The notes beneath the pieces were generated by a model. The model had not been told where the DNA came from, did not search any database, and saw only the letters and a program-made list of their open reading frames with translations. 64,000 bases of DNA from Primulina eburnea. Lineage: Eukaryota > Streptophyta > Magnoliopsida > Lamiales > Gesneriaceae. Numbering within the stretch: the stretch's first letter is position 1; every line of letters starts with the position of its first letter. Shown in pieces: positions 1 through 12,593 of the stretch. Location of the stretch: contig NW_027330916.1 in NCBI RefSeq assembly GCF_022965805.1, positions 10,001 to 74,000 of the forward strand, given 5' to 3'. A program made the position numbers and the translations under genes.

Positions 1-3000
1 TTCTGTGTTTTTCTTCTTCTCTCCTTTTTCTTTTTTCCGTTTTTGCGTTTCTTGCTTTTCTTTATTCCCCGTCTCTACACCCCCCCTGCTCCGGCCCCGC
101 CCCTTTCGTCGTCCAGACCTGCCCCTCCCTTCTGTTTAGCGCCCCCACCATCCCCTACTTGCTCCCGCGCCTACTCCTGCCTACCCGCTCACGCCCCTTT
201 CTCCCGCCCCCCACTCCCTCCCCGCCTCCGACTCTCCTTCCGTCTCCCTGCACACTGCGCCCGCCCCTCGGCGTCTTTCCGCTATGCTCGCTCGGCCGCC
301 TCCCTCTCCCATTTTTCCGCCCCTCCGCCGTCCTGCCGCCCCTTTTCCTGCCCCTCGTGGCCCCCCCCTCTCCCGCTCCTGTGCGGGCACTCGTCTCCCT
401 CGCTCGGTCGCCACCCATCCACCCGCCCGGACCGCCACCCGCCCCCCCCGCTGGCCCTCCCCCTCGCGCCCTGCCACACCACCCTGCTCCGCCCCCCTCC
501 CCCCCTCTCGCCCCCTCCCGTTCCTCCCTCTCCGCCTCCCGTTCTGCCGGTCTGTTGGTCTTGTCGCCTTGGTCGTTTTTTCCCCCCTTCCCACCCGCTC
601 GCGCCTCTTCTGCCCCCTCGGCCCCCTGTTTTTCCTGTGCCTTGGTTCCCTCGGTTCCCCGCCCCCTCTCTGGCGTTTTGGCCTTTCGCCCCCACCACAC
701 CCCACTCTTTTTCATCACCCCCCGCGTCCTCGACGTCTCAGAACCCGCCTCCGCCCCCCCCCCCCTGCCCACACCCTTCGCCCCACCGCTACCTTCCTTA
801 GCGCTTCCCCGCACCCCCACACCCCCACCCACAACGCCGTCGGTTGCCCCTGCTCAGCTTCCACCTTTTTGGCTCCCGCCTCCCCCCTCACCCCGGCTTC
901 GCGCCTCCCCCCTCCTGTTCGCCCCACCCTTTGCCTTCTCTTCGCCCTCCGTGCCCCCTCCAGCATCCCGCAGCTGTTCTTCACCTGACTCCCTTCCAGA
1001 CCCAGCCACACATCACGCTGACGACTGTTGCCACACACGTTTCGTTTGTCCCCCCCCCCCAACACTCTCACCCCGCATGCCCCCTGCCCTTGTCCCCACA
1101 CGCACCGTCCATCTCTACGCCGCGCCCTCTCTCTCTTCTTTCTCCTCCCTCCCCCCCCACACCTCCTCCACTTGGTCTGCTCTCTTTCCTCCCGTTGGGC
1201 CGCCCATTGGCCTCCACCCCCCCCCCCCCCCCCACCCAACATTGTTCGTTCCCCACTCTCCACGCACCCCTTTGTCCTGTTCTGGTTGCCCTGCTCCGAT
1301 TTACTTTTTTTTTTTTTTTACTCAGATCTTTTCTTCTTCCTATGACGCCTTTCATTTCTGTCTTGCCTTGCCCCATCCCCTTGGCTCTCGGCTGTCCCCC
1401 CCCTGCATCCTGCTCTCTGTGCACACGCCACCCCCACCCTCTCTTTCGCTCCCCTCCCCGCGGGATTTTTTCTTTCCTTGTTGGATATCGAGAGCCCGTT
1501 ATATTTACATCCTTCCTTTGCTTGTTGTTATTTTTTTTTTGCATTCTTCGGCTCAGCGATACCTTGACTCCTCGTTCGATTTTCCTCCCGCTCCCACGGA
1601 GACGGAGATGACGTTCGGTGCTCGAGCCACCCTTTATTACGAGCCCCACACTCGCTCCCCTCTCCTGCTTGCGTTTTTTCCTCACCTCACCCTCTCTCCC
1701 GTCTACGTTTCCCCCACAATGTCCCTACGGCCCTGTCGCCCCCTCACCACCACACGGGCCCTCCTCCGCGCACCTTGCCACTCACCACCTACCCCCTTGG
1801 CCCCGCCCGCACCTTTCTACATTGTCGCTCGCCCTTTCACACCCCTGCTCTCGCGCCTCGCCCCACTGCCCGGCTCGCCCTCCTCGGGCGACCACAAACA
1901 TCGGCCGCCTCCCACTCCCCACCGTGGCTCTTCTGGTATTTTGGCTTTCTTTTTTCGCTTGTCCTCGTCTCTTGCACGTTGTCTCACCGCCCGCGCGCAC
2001 AACCCGCGCACCCCGGTTCACTCCCTACACGCGACGCTAGCTTGGCCCCCCCACCCCCCACGCTCTCACCGCACCTCTCTCCTGCGCAGAGACTCTTTTG
2101 GGCCCGGGCCTTGCTTTGCCTCTCTCCCACGCCCCCTCCCCTCCTCACTCTCCGTTTGTCTTTTTCCTCTCGACATCACAGACGATGTTCTTTTTTCTTC
2201 GCGCTCAGCAGATCTCTCATCGGTATCTGTCTATCTCTCTTTTCTCCCCTTCCCCCCCCTTGCTTCCCCTACCCTCCCCCGCCGGCTCCTGGGCCTCCCG
2301 GCGTCCTCTCTCCCGTGCGACTCCTTCACACTCCCTTCGTTTCTCCTGCTTCGTTCCCACCGACGCGCCTCTTTGGTCCTGCCTCCCCCAGCACCACTGC
2401 ACTTGTTGGCTAACCACACCACCAGGCAAACACACACTGTCTACACGCTTCCCTCCCGCCCCCTCCTCTGCTCAAGCCCACACCCCTTTCCCTCCTCCGG
2501 TCCCCTCCCCTGCTCCCCCCCGCTCCGCACCCCGAACACACTACCCCCGTGCCCCTCCCGCTCTACGCTTCCCCCCCCCTTCCCGGGCTTCCACGAGGCC
2601 CCTTGCCCGGCTTCCCGGCCCCCCCGCCTGCCCCACCTGCCCTGCGACTGCTGACTGACCTCGTTCCTGCCCACCACCCTGTCTTCTCCGCTTCGGGCTC
2701 CCTCCGCGGCGTTCTGCTTCTCTCTGCGCGCACCACCCTGTGCTTGTTTTGTCCTGCCCCACCATTGCGTGTTGGTACGCCGTGCTCTTCTCTCCATGCC
2801 CTCCCACAGTGCTTCTGGACTTCATCGCCCGCGCCCCCTGGCCAGTTGTGCCCTCCCGGCCTGCGCGGTTGCCACCCTCCCCCGCACCTGCCGACCCCCT
2901 GTCCCGCCAGCCGTCCTGGGGTCGGCGGTGTCTTCCCACTTGGCTTGTGTTCTTCTGGGGCCCGCTCTCTAGCCCCCCGGGTGTTCCTGTGCTCGGCACC

Positions 3001-3835
3001 CCGTTTGCGCCCCCCCCCTCCACCACACCCACGGTGCTCTGTGCCCACCCACACCGCTCCCCCTCACCCCCACCTCCCGCCCATCCGTGCTCCCACACTC
3101 CACGCCGTCTGGCCCCTTTGTCCCCACTGTTGTTTCTCAGCCTCGCCGCGGGGCGCCGTCCCCCCGCGCTACCCCTTCCTTCCTGTTTCCACACCTATCA
3201 CCGCCCCACCAGCACCTGTTCAGTAGACGTCCTCTGTCCTCACACACACATTATCACACCACCCAAGACCCCTCCGGCGCGCGCCCCCCGCCGACAACCA
3301 CACACACACTCTGGGCCTGCGCCACCCCCACCCCCCCGCCGATCCCACGGTCCACCCCCCCCGTGGGGGTCTTTCGCACAGAGCACCCACGCCTCCCGCG
3401 CGGTTTCGTGTTGCTCCCCCCCTCCCGCACGCACAGCGGTGGGAGAGCCACGGCCCTCCTTTCAGCTCGCGACACTGTCCTTTCTACGTCTCGTTTTCCT
3501 TTTTGGTGTCTGTCTGTCTTCTGTTGACTATTCGTTTTGCGTGGCTCAGCTACCTCTTTCTGCTTGTTTTGTTTGTCTCACCTCCCTCAGACACACAGGC
3601 CCCACCCGCTCCGAGAGCACACCATCGCCCTGTTTGTCCCTTCCGTCTCTCTTCCTCTTGTGGCTCCTACCCTCTTTTTCTGTCGGGGGAGTAGCGGGCA
3701 TTTGGTCTTGTGCTTTCCCCCCCCCCCTTTTTCCGACGCGCTGTGTGCGCGTTCTGCTTTTGTATATGCCCATCCACACCCCCACGCAACACTCGAGCCG
3801 CCTTACCCGGCCCCCCCTTCTCCCCACCCACCTGA
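1..3835. other. Pyrimidine-rich low-complexity block, probable artefact
   Basis: The plus strand is almost only C and T, with scattered G and very little A, for 3.8 kb. There are many C and T homopolymers (for example about 16 C near 1220) but no visible repeat period, so it is not a satellite. Long open frames exist in several frames on both strands only because such composition lacks stop codons; they encode Pro/Ser/Leu-rich or Gly/Arg-rich strings with no domain. The block ends sharply near 3835, where A/C-rich sequence begins. I infer low-quality consensus or sequencing artefact; a real polypyrimidine region is less likely. No gene is supported. Confidence 0.6.
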
Positions 3836-4355
3836 AACAAACAAAAGAAAACACGTAGCAACAGAAAAACAATCAAAACCAAAAAAAACAAAAACACGAA
3901 CAACCAAACACAAAAGCTAAGACCCATAAAACGAAAAAAAAACATTAAATAACACACCCCTGAAAAAAAAGAGAGAAAAACACAAGACACAACAAAAACA
4001 AGACAAAAACAAAAACACAAACACAGAAAAAAAAACCCCAACTAACCAAAACACCAACAACAGACCAAACCCTCAAGAAACAAAACAACATCAACAAACA
4101 ACATCTAACCAAAACTCACTAAAAACAAAAAAAGAACTACCCCTACATCAAAAACCAACAACACCTCGAGACACAACACGACAAATCAAAAAGCCCCCAT
4201 TGGCAAAACTCCCCACCCCACCCACCTTGAGCCTCTGACACGCCACAGCACACCACACCAATCCAAGAAACCCAAAAGACTACACACTCGCCAACCCATA
4301 TCACCCCGCACATGACCGACAAGCGTCGGAACGCCCACACACCCCCCACACGAAC
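3836..4355. other. A/C-rich low-complexity block joined to a gag gene
   Basis: The plus strand becomes almost only A and C from about 3836 and grades into more mixed sequence near 4150-4350. At about 4355 it meets recognisable gag coding sequence in mid-domain. No target duplication, LTR end or repeat unit marks the junction. Read on the minus strand, real gag sequence is followed by G/T-rich, then T-rich, then G/A-rich sequence, as if base calling progressively failed. Nothing functional is seen. Confidence 0.55.
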
Positions 4356-4619
4356 GCTGATAGAATTCCATCTTGAATACCTTCCACGTAATCTCGGTAC
4401 CCCGCTGCCTCTAAAGCTCTTCCTAATGTTCAACCACCAATTCTTGGCTATATCTTGCAATTGATGGCCAATTAGCTTTATTCTCTTCTCGTCATTGTAC
4501 TCCAAAGAATCGAATAGCATTTTAATGTCCTCAAGCCAACTTTCGCACTCGATGGCATTCTCGGTACCTTTTAAGGTGGGAGGTCGAAAGGATTGGAATC
4601 GCTTCAGCAACGTCTCCAT
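4356..4619 (-). pseudogene. gag: Ty3/gypsy gag, N-terminal fragment (element A)
   Basis: This is the start of a retrotransposon Gag, which forms the virus-like particle. The Met at 4619 opens a frame with the retrotransposon-gag hallmarks also seen in the gags of B and D: RFQSF-PP near the start, then CESWLEDI, and KNWW in the conserved Trp motif. The frame shifts near 4410: the expected GTEITWKVFKMEFYQR continuation is present in another frame. The match ends at about 4356, where low-complexity sequence begins, so the rest of gag and all of pol are missing. The gene lies just inside the PBS and LTR of element A, as expected. The true extent in the genome is unknown if the flanking block is an artefact. 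Confidence 0.8.
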
Positions 4620-4942
4620 AGGGTCGCTGTAACATTCATAGGATCTCCGGATGTGCTCCCCTGTTCTGGCGCGGTGGGTCGTAGAGGTACTGCTGCTCTT
4701 CTAAGTGGCATATCTAATAATCCAAAGGATTAGTATACAAAATATACAACTGTCTCAGCCATCCTCTAGTCAGTTACCTCTGATCTAGAATCAGTTCTGA
4801 TTCAATTTATTACACGCTGGAATCAATCAGATAATAAACAACATGTAATAACGAAAGCAATACACATGCTAGCACAGCATAATCAAGGAAGAAGACTCGA
4901 TCTACCCCACTCATTCTATCCTATCTTAGTCTACAGAACCTA
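4620..4942 (-). other. Element A untranslated leader
   Basis: This segment lies between the PBS and the gag start. It has no long frame and no repeat that I can see. It resembles the leaders of elements B and D in position and length (320-370 bases). Confidence 0.6.
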
Positions 4943-4956
4943 CTGCTCTGATACCA
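4943..4956 (-). other. Primer-binding site of element A (initiator Met tRNA)
   Basis: The minus strand reads TGGTATCAGAGCAG, complementary to the 3' end of plant initiator tRNA-Met. It lies 6 bases inside the LTR end, which proves that this LTR is the 5' LTR of a minus-strand element. Confidence 0.9.
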
Positions 4957-4962
4957 ACCTGT

Positions 4963-6915
4963 TGTGGGGACCCGGGCTCTAATTCTTTTCTTGGGATTAA
5001 ATGGATCATTAATATAAAATGTGGGTCAAATTTTCACTTTTTAACATTCAATCAAATGTTACTAACTAGGCATAAAACATGTCTCTATTTTATTACATTA
5101 GCATAATATACAAACATAAAATACAAGTCTTGTTCGTACAACTAGTGTCCAGTACCATCTATAACCAAACGGTAGTACAAGTCTAGCCAAAAGAACCACT
5201 AGTCCTCTGCTGCGCCCGAGATCACCACGCTATGTCCATCGCTCATCTCTGTCGTGACCCAGATCCTGCCCCACCTGTTGTTATGCACACATACAGACAT
5301 AACAACAGCCGGAAAACCGGTGAGAACAAATCCCAGTATAAACATGTAACATGCATATAAACAATCTAAACATGAAACATGCTAATATGAATGTTATTCA
5401 TATAAAATCATGCAATGTGAATCTAATCATGTCTAGACTCGACTCGACTAGAAACTCTAGGGATCCCGTTGTGAATAAGACGTCACTGGCTGTCACCTAC
5501 CCTACCAATCGAGGTGCTGTACGTCTTATTCCTAGACTTCGGCCTGATCTGTATCCGCGTCTACAATAGGGGCGGTGATCTTCCCCTAAGCTGAGATATC
5601 GCCGAACATATAGTAGTCTGCCTGATCTCCAGACTGCCCTATCTTAATGCATGAATACAAAATCTGTAAACAAGCATAATGCAATGCTACACGATCTGTA
5701 AACAAAGCATAGCAAGATCTGCATACAAATTCTATAACCAAATCTATAACAATCATAATCATATCAAGGTATGAACAATAAAACCAGTATGTGATTTTGG
5801 TTGGGAAACTCAAATGTGATCTCATTGAGTCGTGATTCCCCAAACAAAACATGTACTATACCTTTCGTCGTAGAATCGCTGTCACGGTCGCCAATACGAA
5901 TCTGAAATGGAAATGTGGATACGCACTCTATCAATTTCTAATCTAAATCAACACATAACCAAGTCACTACGTGATCTCAATACAATCTGACGGCATAACG
6001 ACGTAATTCTCGATACCGGTCAATCAAATTCTTAACAGATATCAACATTATCTCATCCTCAATCATCTAATTCATAACCCAATATAATATCCATCCAAAC
6101 CACAATAAATCCTATCCAACAATTCATAAATCATACTGAAATTCATAAGAAATGCATATGATATCCTTTCTTTGATCCGTTTACAAATATATCATGCTCA
6201 ATATGCCAAGAACACAATATAACTATCATATTCTGATTTCCCTAATATCTGAATTTCAAAACTTACTGAAATCGAATAAAACTTACATCACTTTGTAGAC
6301 AATGAAGAGAGGAGTTCAAAACCGAAGTCGGATTTGAATTTGGATTGCTAAATCTTGCAAAATCACAATTATAAAGTCTAAGAAATGAAGCTTCTCTCCG
6401 CTGAAGTTCGAACCTTTCTGCTGAAATGAAGCAAGAATCGAGACACTTCTATATATATACTTTGCATGCTTCGAACACATGGCTTGTTCTTTGCAATACA
6501 CGTCTCGCGCATATGCGCGGCATTACTCGCGCATGTGCGCGAGACCTACTGTCTCGGCAGATTTAACACTCGCGCATATGCGCCACTAAACTCGCGCATA
6601 TGCGCCAATGGTTCTGGACGCTCCGCGCATATGCGCCATTACTCTCGCGCATATGCGCCAAGGCTGCTGTACATGTCGCGCATATGCGCCACTCTTTCCG
6701 CGCATATGCGCCAATGCTACTGGAATTCTCATGCATATGCGCGCATTCCTTCGCGCATATGCGCCATAGCTTCGGCCTTACTTATTCTTTTGACTATCTT
6801 TCACATCTTTATTATACATTTCCCTTTCTTTTCTAGTCCAATGAAATACATCTACAATCATCTTAATTATCAACAAATCCCTCTGATTATGATAACTAAA
6901 TCTTCGAGCCTTACA
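4963..6915 (-). repeat. 5' LTR of gypsy element A
   Basis: On the minus strand the LTR begins TGTAAGGCTCGAAG (6915) and ends GGGTCCCCACA (4963), 1953 bases. It shares its ends and general layout with the LTRs of B, D and E. A TATA-like run lies at about 6449-6460, just downstream (in LTR orientation) of the GC-rich palindrome cluster. A CCGG-TTTT-CCGG hairpin lies near 5305-5320. The right flank is CGTGC; the matching duplication would lie beyond the lost 3' end. Confidence 0.88.
6504..6764 (-). repeat. GCGCATATGCGC palindrome cluster in LTR A
   Basis: About ten copies of the 12-base perfect palindrome GCGCATATGCGC (often extended to CGCGCATATGCGCG) are separated by roughly 10-30 bases of non-repeated sequence. 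A few copies carry single changes such as ATG to GTG. In LTR orientation the cluster lies just upstream of the TATA-like run, in U3. Frames across it encode meaningless Arg-Ala-Tyr-Ala peptides on both strands. Confidence 0.9.
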
Positions 6916-7734
6916 CGTGCGAAGAGCAAAGTGGTGGAGGGCTCGTGATGCATGGGAATGTGCTTGGAAGCCAAAAGAATATCATTCAAGCATGTGAGGA
7001 AAAGGCCGAGTCTGGACGGACCCGCACACGGACCTGCATACGGGGTCCGTGTCCTTTACAACCTGAGATGAGCTTTTCCAGTGCCTGCACGGACCTGAAG
7101 ACGGACCCAGGCACGGGGTCCGTGCCCTATGTATTTGGCGAAGACAGTGCCTACATGGACCCGTACACGGAGGTGAGCACGGGGTCGTGTCCCTTGATCC
7201 CGACTGAAGATGAGTTACAGTATGTACACGGACCCAGACACGGAGGTCTGCACGGGGTCCGTGCCTAGTGTTTCTGCGCGACAAAATTACCTTTTTTAGA
7301 GTTTTATTTTGTTAGGAAACTAGATTTTATGATATCTTTTGATATATAGACTATGTTGAACGAATTTTTACACACAATACACATATTATTTTGAGTTTAT
7401 CAAACTTGTGAGAATTTTCTCTCAACTTTTCAAAGCTTTTAGCTTTGTTAAATCAAAATCAAACTTATCAAAGTTTTTAACTTTGTGGCGTTTGTCGATC
7501 GTTGCTTGTGCGGATTGTCGTAGGCAAAGTTCTTCGAAGGTTCGTATAGTTTTCGATTGTTTATCCTCGTGTTTATTTGTTGCTAAACTCTTGCTAGTTT
7601 AGAGGTGAATATCACACAATACTTGATTCAAAAGATCGGGAAAAACACACGAATCTTAATATCGTAATTGAATAGAGGGTGCGATTTATTTTTAATCGTG
7701 TTTGCTATTTATTCGTGTCAAGATTCACATCAAT
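6916..7734. other. Unclassified sequence, possible LTR remnant
   Basis: This lies between the LTR of A and the truncated 3' LTR of B. It contains a GC-rich inverted-repeat cluster (7014-7265), then AT-rich sequence with no long frame. The cluster motif matches that in LTR H at the far end of the window, in the same orientation, but the flanks do not obviously match. It is probably part of a further retrotransposon; no PBS, coding domain or LTR ends are visible. Confidence 0.45.
7014..7265 (+). repeat. CACGGACCC / GGGTCCGTG inverted-repeat cluster
   Basis: CACGGACC-type and GGGGTCCGTG-type arms alternate four times in about 250 bases, giving inverted repeats with 10-25 base loops. Copies vary slightly, for example GGGGTCGTG at about 7181. 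The same motif pair occurs at 63465-63640. Confidence 0.85.
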
Positions 7735-8338
7735 TACAGTCTCAGTAAACCCGTCAATCTCAATATCATAGATATAATAACACGGCTCACAATCAATATC
7801 AGTACAACCCATAATATCAACAATAACAGATCATAATATCAAATCTGTACAATTTCGCAATACCGGCAATACAATATCAGTATATACGAATCAACAACTC
7901 ATCTGATCCAAATCTGAATAATATAAATATACCCAGCAATACAGTATCAATTAGATATCAATCCCAACACCTCATAATCGATAACAACACAATTCTGATA
8001 TCAAATCGGTCTAATCACAATCAAATCAGCTCTGAAAATTCATAATAATTTCATACGGTATCTGTTCTTCGATCCGGTTTTGATTATACGATGTTTGATA
8101 TCGCAAGAACAACATATATCAATCGTATCTGATTCTGGCAGTATCATAATTTCAAATCATATTAAAACGTAACAAAACTTACGTGCAATTGAAGCTCTCG
8201 TTGCTAGGAACTCATTACTGTACTCAGATTTTAAATCTAAAGGTTGGATCTCACAAAATCACCATTTCTCTAATTTAAGAATGTCTCTTCAGCAGCTTCT
8301 CATCCTCCCTTCCTTTTCTGAGAAGGATAATGCTTGTT

Positions 8339-8443
<105 letters not shown>

Positions 8444-8488
8444 CGTTGCATACGAGATACCAAGTGTCAAGTTGTTGTTTCGCATGCC

Positions 8489-8774
8489 TCGCGCATATGC
8501 ACGCATCAGCCCCGCGCATATGCGCTAGACCTACTGTCTCGGTGCATTACAACTCGCGCATATGCGCGCCTCCATCCGGCGCATATGCGCCAATTTCACT
8601 GCCATGCTCGCGCATATGCGCCCATCCATGTCGCGCATATGCGCCAACTACTCTGGACTTCCCCTTGGCTTCTCGCTTAGCTCGCGCATATGCACGCACA
8701 CTTCTCGTGCATATGCGCGAGGTCTTCTGCCACTCACGCGCATATGCACGGATCCTCGTCGCGCATATGCACGA
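8489..8774 (-). repeat. GCGCATATGCGC palindrome cluster in 3' LTR of B
   Basis: About ten copies of the palindrome occur, several degraded to GCGCATATGCACG. They lie just upstream of the TA run in LTR orientation. The cluster is collinear with that in the 5' LTR (16681-16965). Confidence 0.9.
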
Positions 8775-8902
8775 AGTGTTCTGCCCTCGTACATAGTTCG
8801 TGTTTTCTTCCTTCTTTTCCGGTCTAATCCTTTCCATCTATAATCACCTCAATTATCACCAAATGACTTCAGATTACGGTAATCAAATTCTCGGACCTTA
8901 CA

Positions 8903-8919
8903 TTTCTCCCCCCCCCCCT
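8903..8919 (-). other. Polypurine tract of element B
   Basis: The minus strand reads TAGGGGGGG...GAGAAA directly before the LTR start TGTAAGG. This is the plus-strand DNA primer site expected next to a 3' LTR; the homologous tract in D is AAGAGGGGGAGAAA. Confidence 0.85.
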
Positions 8920-8926
8920 AAGATAC

Positions 8927-8944
8927 GATTTCTTCCCCGAAATC
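8927..8944 (-). other. Post-pol hairpin of element B, decayed
   Basis: The minus strand reads GATTTCGGGGAAGAAATC: arms GATTTC and GAAATC around a loop. It occupies the same place as the TTCG-AGGA-CGAA hairpins of C, D, F and G, between pol and the polypurine tract. The inner C-G pair is lost. Confidence 0.6.
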
Positions 8945-10991
8945 ACAGGCAATCAACTCGTATATCATAGGTAATCATATCAGATACTAAGTCAGATACA
9001 AGAAGGAGATATATACAAAAGGTAAAAGAAAACTCACCTCAATAAAACAACTCTAGAATCTTTATATTATCTTGGATTCTGTCTTCCAAAAGCTTCTTCG
9101 ATATTCTAACCACTCTATTGAACTTTCAACAGCAGAATAGTCTTCATTCTGAATTATCTTTCTTTTACTGATTCTGATTTCAATCTGGAATAATACTTAA
9201 AGAAATGTAATATCATAATATAACTTGAAGTAACTCTGATAAAATCAATATACTAGCTATACAACGTCCGTATATACCAATTAACAGCTCATAACAAATC
9301 AACATCAACAGCTCTTATCGAATCTGTTTAATTCCAGTTAAATCATTGTTCAATCTTCCTTTTTCAAATATCAATGGTCATCTTCTGACATTGGCATATT
9401 TAGTCTGTCTATTCTGAGCTGTCTTCATTTCTTCTAAATCATCTTCACTTTTCAATCACATCTCTAATCATATCAGGTCCAATCTCAGGAACCTCAGAGA
9501 TATCATTTCGATAAAGAGGGAATCTGCACTTCTTACCGGACAACGTTTCAAACAGTGCCATCTCAATACTCGTCTGATAGCTGTTGTTGTACAAAAACTC
9601 ACGACATGACATAAATCCTGCCAACTAGTGCTAAAATCAAGCACTACAACTCTAAGCATATTCTCCAAAATCTGGATAATCCACTCTGACTGTCCGTCAG
9701 TCGGTGAATGAATTATGCAGTACTTAAATATAATCTTGTACACAACTCTTGCTGTATACTCTGCCAAACGTGCAAAATTAACGAAAATCACGGTCTAAAA
9801 TAATCAACTTCGGCACTTCGTGCAATCTGATCACTTCTTTGACAGAAATCTCAGCAATCTTTCCATATCTGTACGTCTTCATGTACGAACCAGAATTCAC
9901 AAACTTGATCCATCTGTCATTCTTAACTCAAATAAGTGCTCAATTTCGAGAGAAATGCCGTAGTTTCATCATGATATCCTTGGAAATGTGTTCCATTTCC
10001 ATTTAGGACTCGATAATCTATATAACCAATCTCCTGGTTTCATGCTTTCTGTCGTCATCGGTCGGCAATTCAGACATTTCAATACAAATTCTGCCACAGC
10101 TGGCTTCATTTGTTTCCTTAAAATCTGTCTTTTCAAATTATCATACATTTTTCTATCATCAAAATAAATCTTGAATCAAAATTTGTGCATTCCTGATAAT
10201 ACTTGTCGTTTCACATCCGAAAAAATTCTGGCACAATAATTCAGTTATTTATATGCAGTACAATATCACATACTTGATATCTGATTGATACTCTTTTCTA
10301 TCTATCGATATTCGAGTTCTGCCCATTCTGATCCACTTTCTGAACTGTTTTAACTCTCAAAATCAGCTCTGGTTCGGCTTGGACGGTATCAAGTCTCAAC
10401 TGTATACAATCTGTATAAAATACTGTTTCAGAAAATAACAATTCTCAATCAGATTTAAAAAAATGGTCAGATATAATAGTATGCTAAACTCACAGGACTG
10501 TAAATCTCTGACACTGATGTCGATCTCGGCCAATTGATCGCGGTCTCTACTATGCTAGAATCAATCGGTGTACCTGAATACAATTTGTCTCAGTCAAGAT
10601 TCACAGTTCAACAGTTTCTGTGTACCACTTTCAAGTTCTCAGAATATTCAATACAGTACTCAGATATTTAACAAAATCAGTCATATTCTTCGAATATACC
10701 AGAATATCATAGATCAACAAATCAGAGAATCCTCAAAATATTCTGAACACAGAGTTTATAAGTTCATAAACATAACTGAAGCATCCCAAAGAGAAACACT
10801 TACTCCGATATAACTCTCTGGCCATAAATCCTTTAACTGATCTTTTATTTCTTTCAATTCAATCAGTATCATTTAATAACAGTAACTGATATCGAGTCAA
10901 GGCTGAAATCAATCTTCCTGATTAACGGCAAACTCGAAAGCTCATTTGGGACGACTTTAGCAACGCTCCTGTCACTGACAAATCAGTCAAT
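8945..10991 (-). pseudogene. pol: Decayed pol of element B (integrase recognisable)
   Basis: On the minus strand, fragments of a Ty3/gypsy integrase can be read. The clearest is 9468-9791, with DGQSEWIIQILENMLR followed by LDFSTSWQD, the region around the catalytic Glu. Nearer the 3' end a MKTAQNRQTKYANVRR fragment is followed by a stop. The central catalytic Asp region is mostly lost, and stops and frameshifts occur throughout. Reverse transcriptase and RNase H motifs are not readable. The sequence continues on the far side of solo LTR E. Confidence 0.7.
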
Positions 10992-10996
10992 GGTAC

Positions 10997-12560
10997 TGTG
11001 GGGACCCGGACGCTAATCTAGTTCATAATCATCATTGGGACTAATTAATCAATTATAAAACCGGGGTCTAATTTTTTTTTTTAAATACAAAGCGGAAACG
11101 TAATGTAATTTACTTCAAATTACATATTAATCATAAACATACAATCTTGTGTTATCTACAAGAGTTCAACTACATATCAGTGCTGAATTCCATGTTGCTT
11201 CGAAGCCCGGATCTCCATGCTATCTAATCTTCTCTCATCCTCTTCTTGACCCTGATCCAGCCCCACCTGTTGTCATGCACACATACAAAACAAGACAACA
11301 GCCGGATAACTCCGTTGAGATATAAATATCCCAGTATAAACAATGTATACATGCAATCATATAGAAGCATATACGAAAGCATATAAGAAATATTCATAAC
11401 ATGTATCAACTCAGAAACATAAATCAATATCAAGCATTCAATAAACTTGAATGATATAAACAATGTAAATCAACATGTCGTATCAGACTCAACCAAACCG
11501 ACGCGTCGTCTCAGACTCGACTCCACTGACGCGTCATCTCAGACTCGACTCAACTCTAACCTAGGGATCCCGATATCTGGATAATGATAAATATACCGAA
11601 TCTCAGTCGATAGGAATGAATCAATCCCTAAACAGCATCGATATAATTAATATATCCAATGTCTGGGCGAAACAGGCGCAGAATTGACGAATCAGTCAAG
11701 AATTAGGCGAACCAGCCAATAACTAGACAAATCAGCCTGTAATTAAGCGAATCAGCTAAATTTTAGACGAATCAGTCAATAACTAGACGAATCAGCCGGT
11801 GACTAGGCGAATCAGCCCGGGACTAAACGACTCAGTAATCAATACATGCAGTGGCTATGAATCAATAGCCTACAAACATCAATCTCATCAATTACAAATA
11901 TCAATGTAATAAACTAAGTATGTGATTTAGGGAAACTCGAGTCAAACCACACTCGAGTTGTGCAATCCCAACTCAACATTAATTTATACCTTTCTTTCTG
12001 ATACTCTGACTCGGTCGCAGTCTCAAACTCAAAGCCTGTCAATACTCAATCTGACAATAACAATATCGAGGGTACGATATCAATACACCACTCAATTAAT
12101 ACTGGATACAATCCGAATTCACTCAAATTCTATTTCAACAACATAACGGCATAATCTCAATATATCCAGCCATATCATATCAATCAGATATCAATTCTAA
12201 CATCTTATAATCAATAACAACTTAATTATGATATATAATCGACTCCAAAACTATTCCGAAAATCATAACAATTTCATATGGTATTTGTTCTCCAGCCCGG
12301 TTTCGATTATATGATGTCAAATATGCTAAGAACATCATATATGAATCATATCAGATTCTGACAATACCATAATCTCAAATCATATCAAAACGTAGTAAAA
12401 CTTACGTCCAGTTGTAGCCTATGTCGATAAGAGCTCAATACCGAAGTCGGATTCAAAATCGGACGGGCGGATTTCTCACAAAAGGCGTAAGGATTTTTCA
12501 CAACCTTCCTCGGCCCTTTTTTTCGATTTCCTTTCGTTTCTCCTCTTTCTGAGAATTGTA

Positions 12561-12593
<33 letters not shown>

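Noticed and set aside
159..2654. Very long open frame (831 codons) and several others in 1-3835
   Set aside because: Low-A pyrimidine-rich sequence lacks stop codons on both strands; the products are Pro/Ser/Leu-rich or Gly/Arg-rich without domains, in overlapping frames.
8489..8774. CRISPR-like array of short palindromes with spacers
   Set aside because: The window is a plant genome, the repeats are only 12-16 bases, spacing is irregular, copies lie inside LTRs and no cas genes exist.
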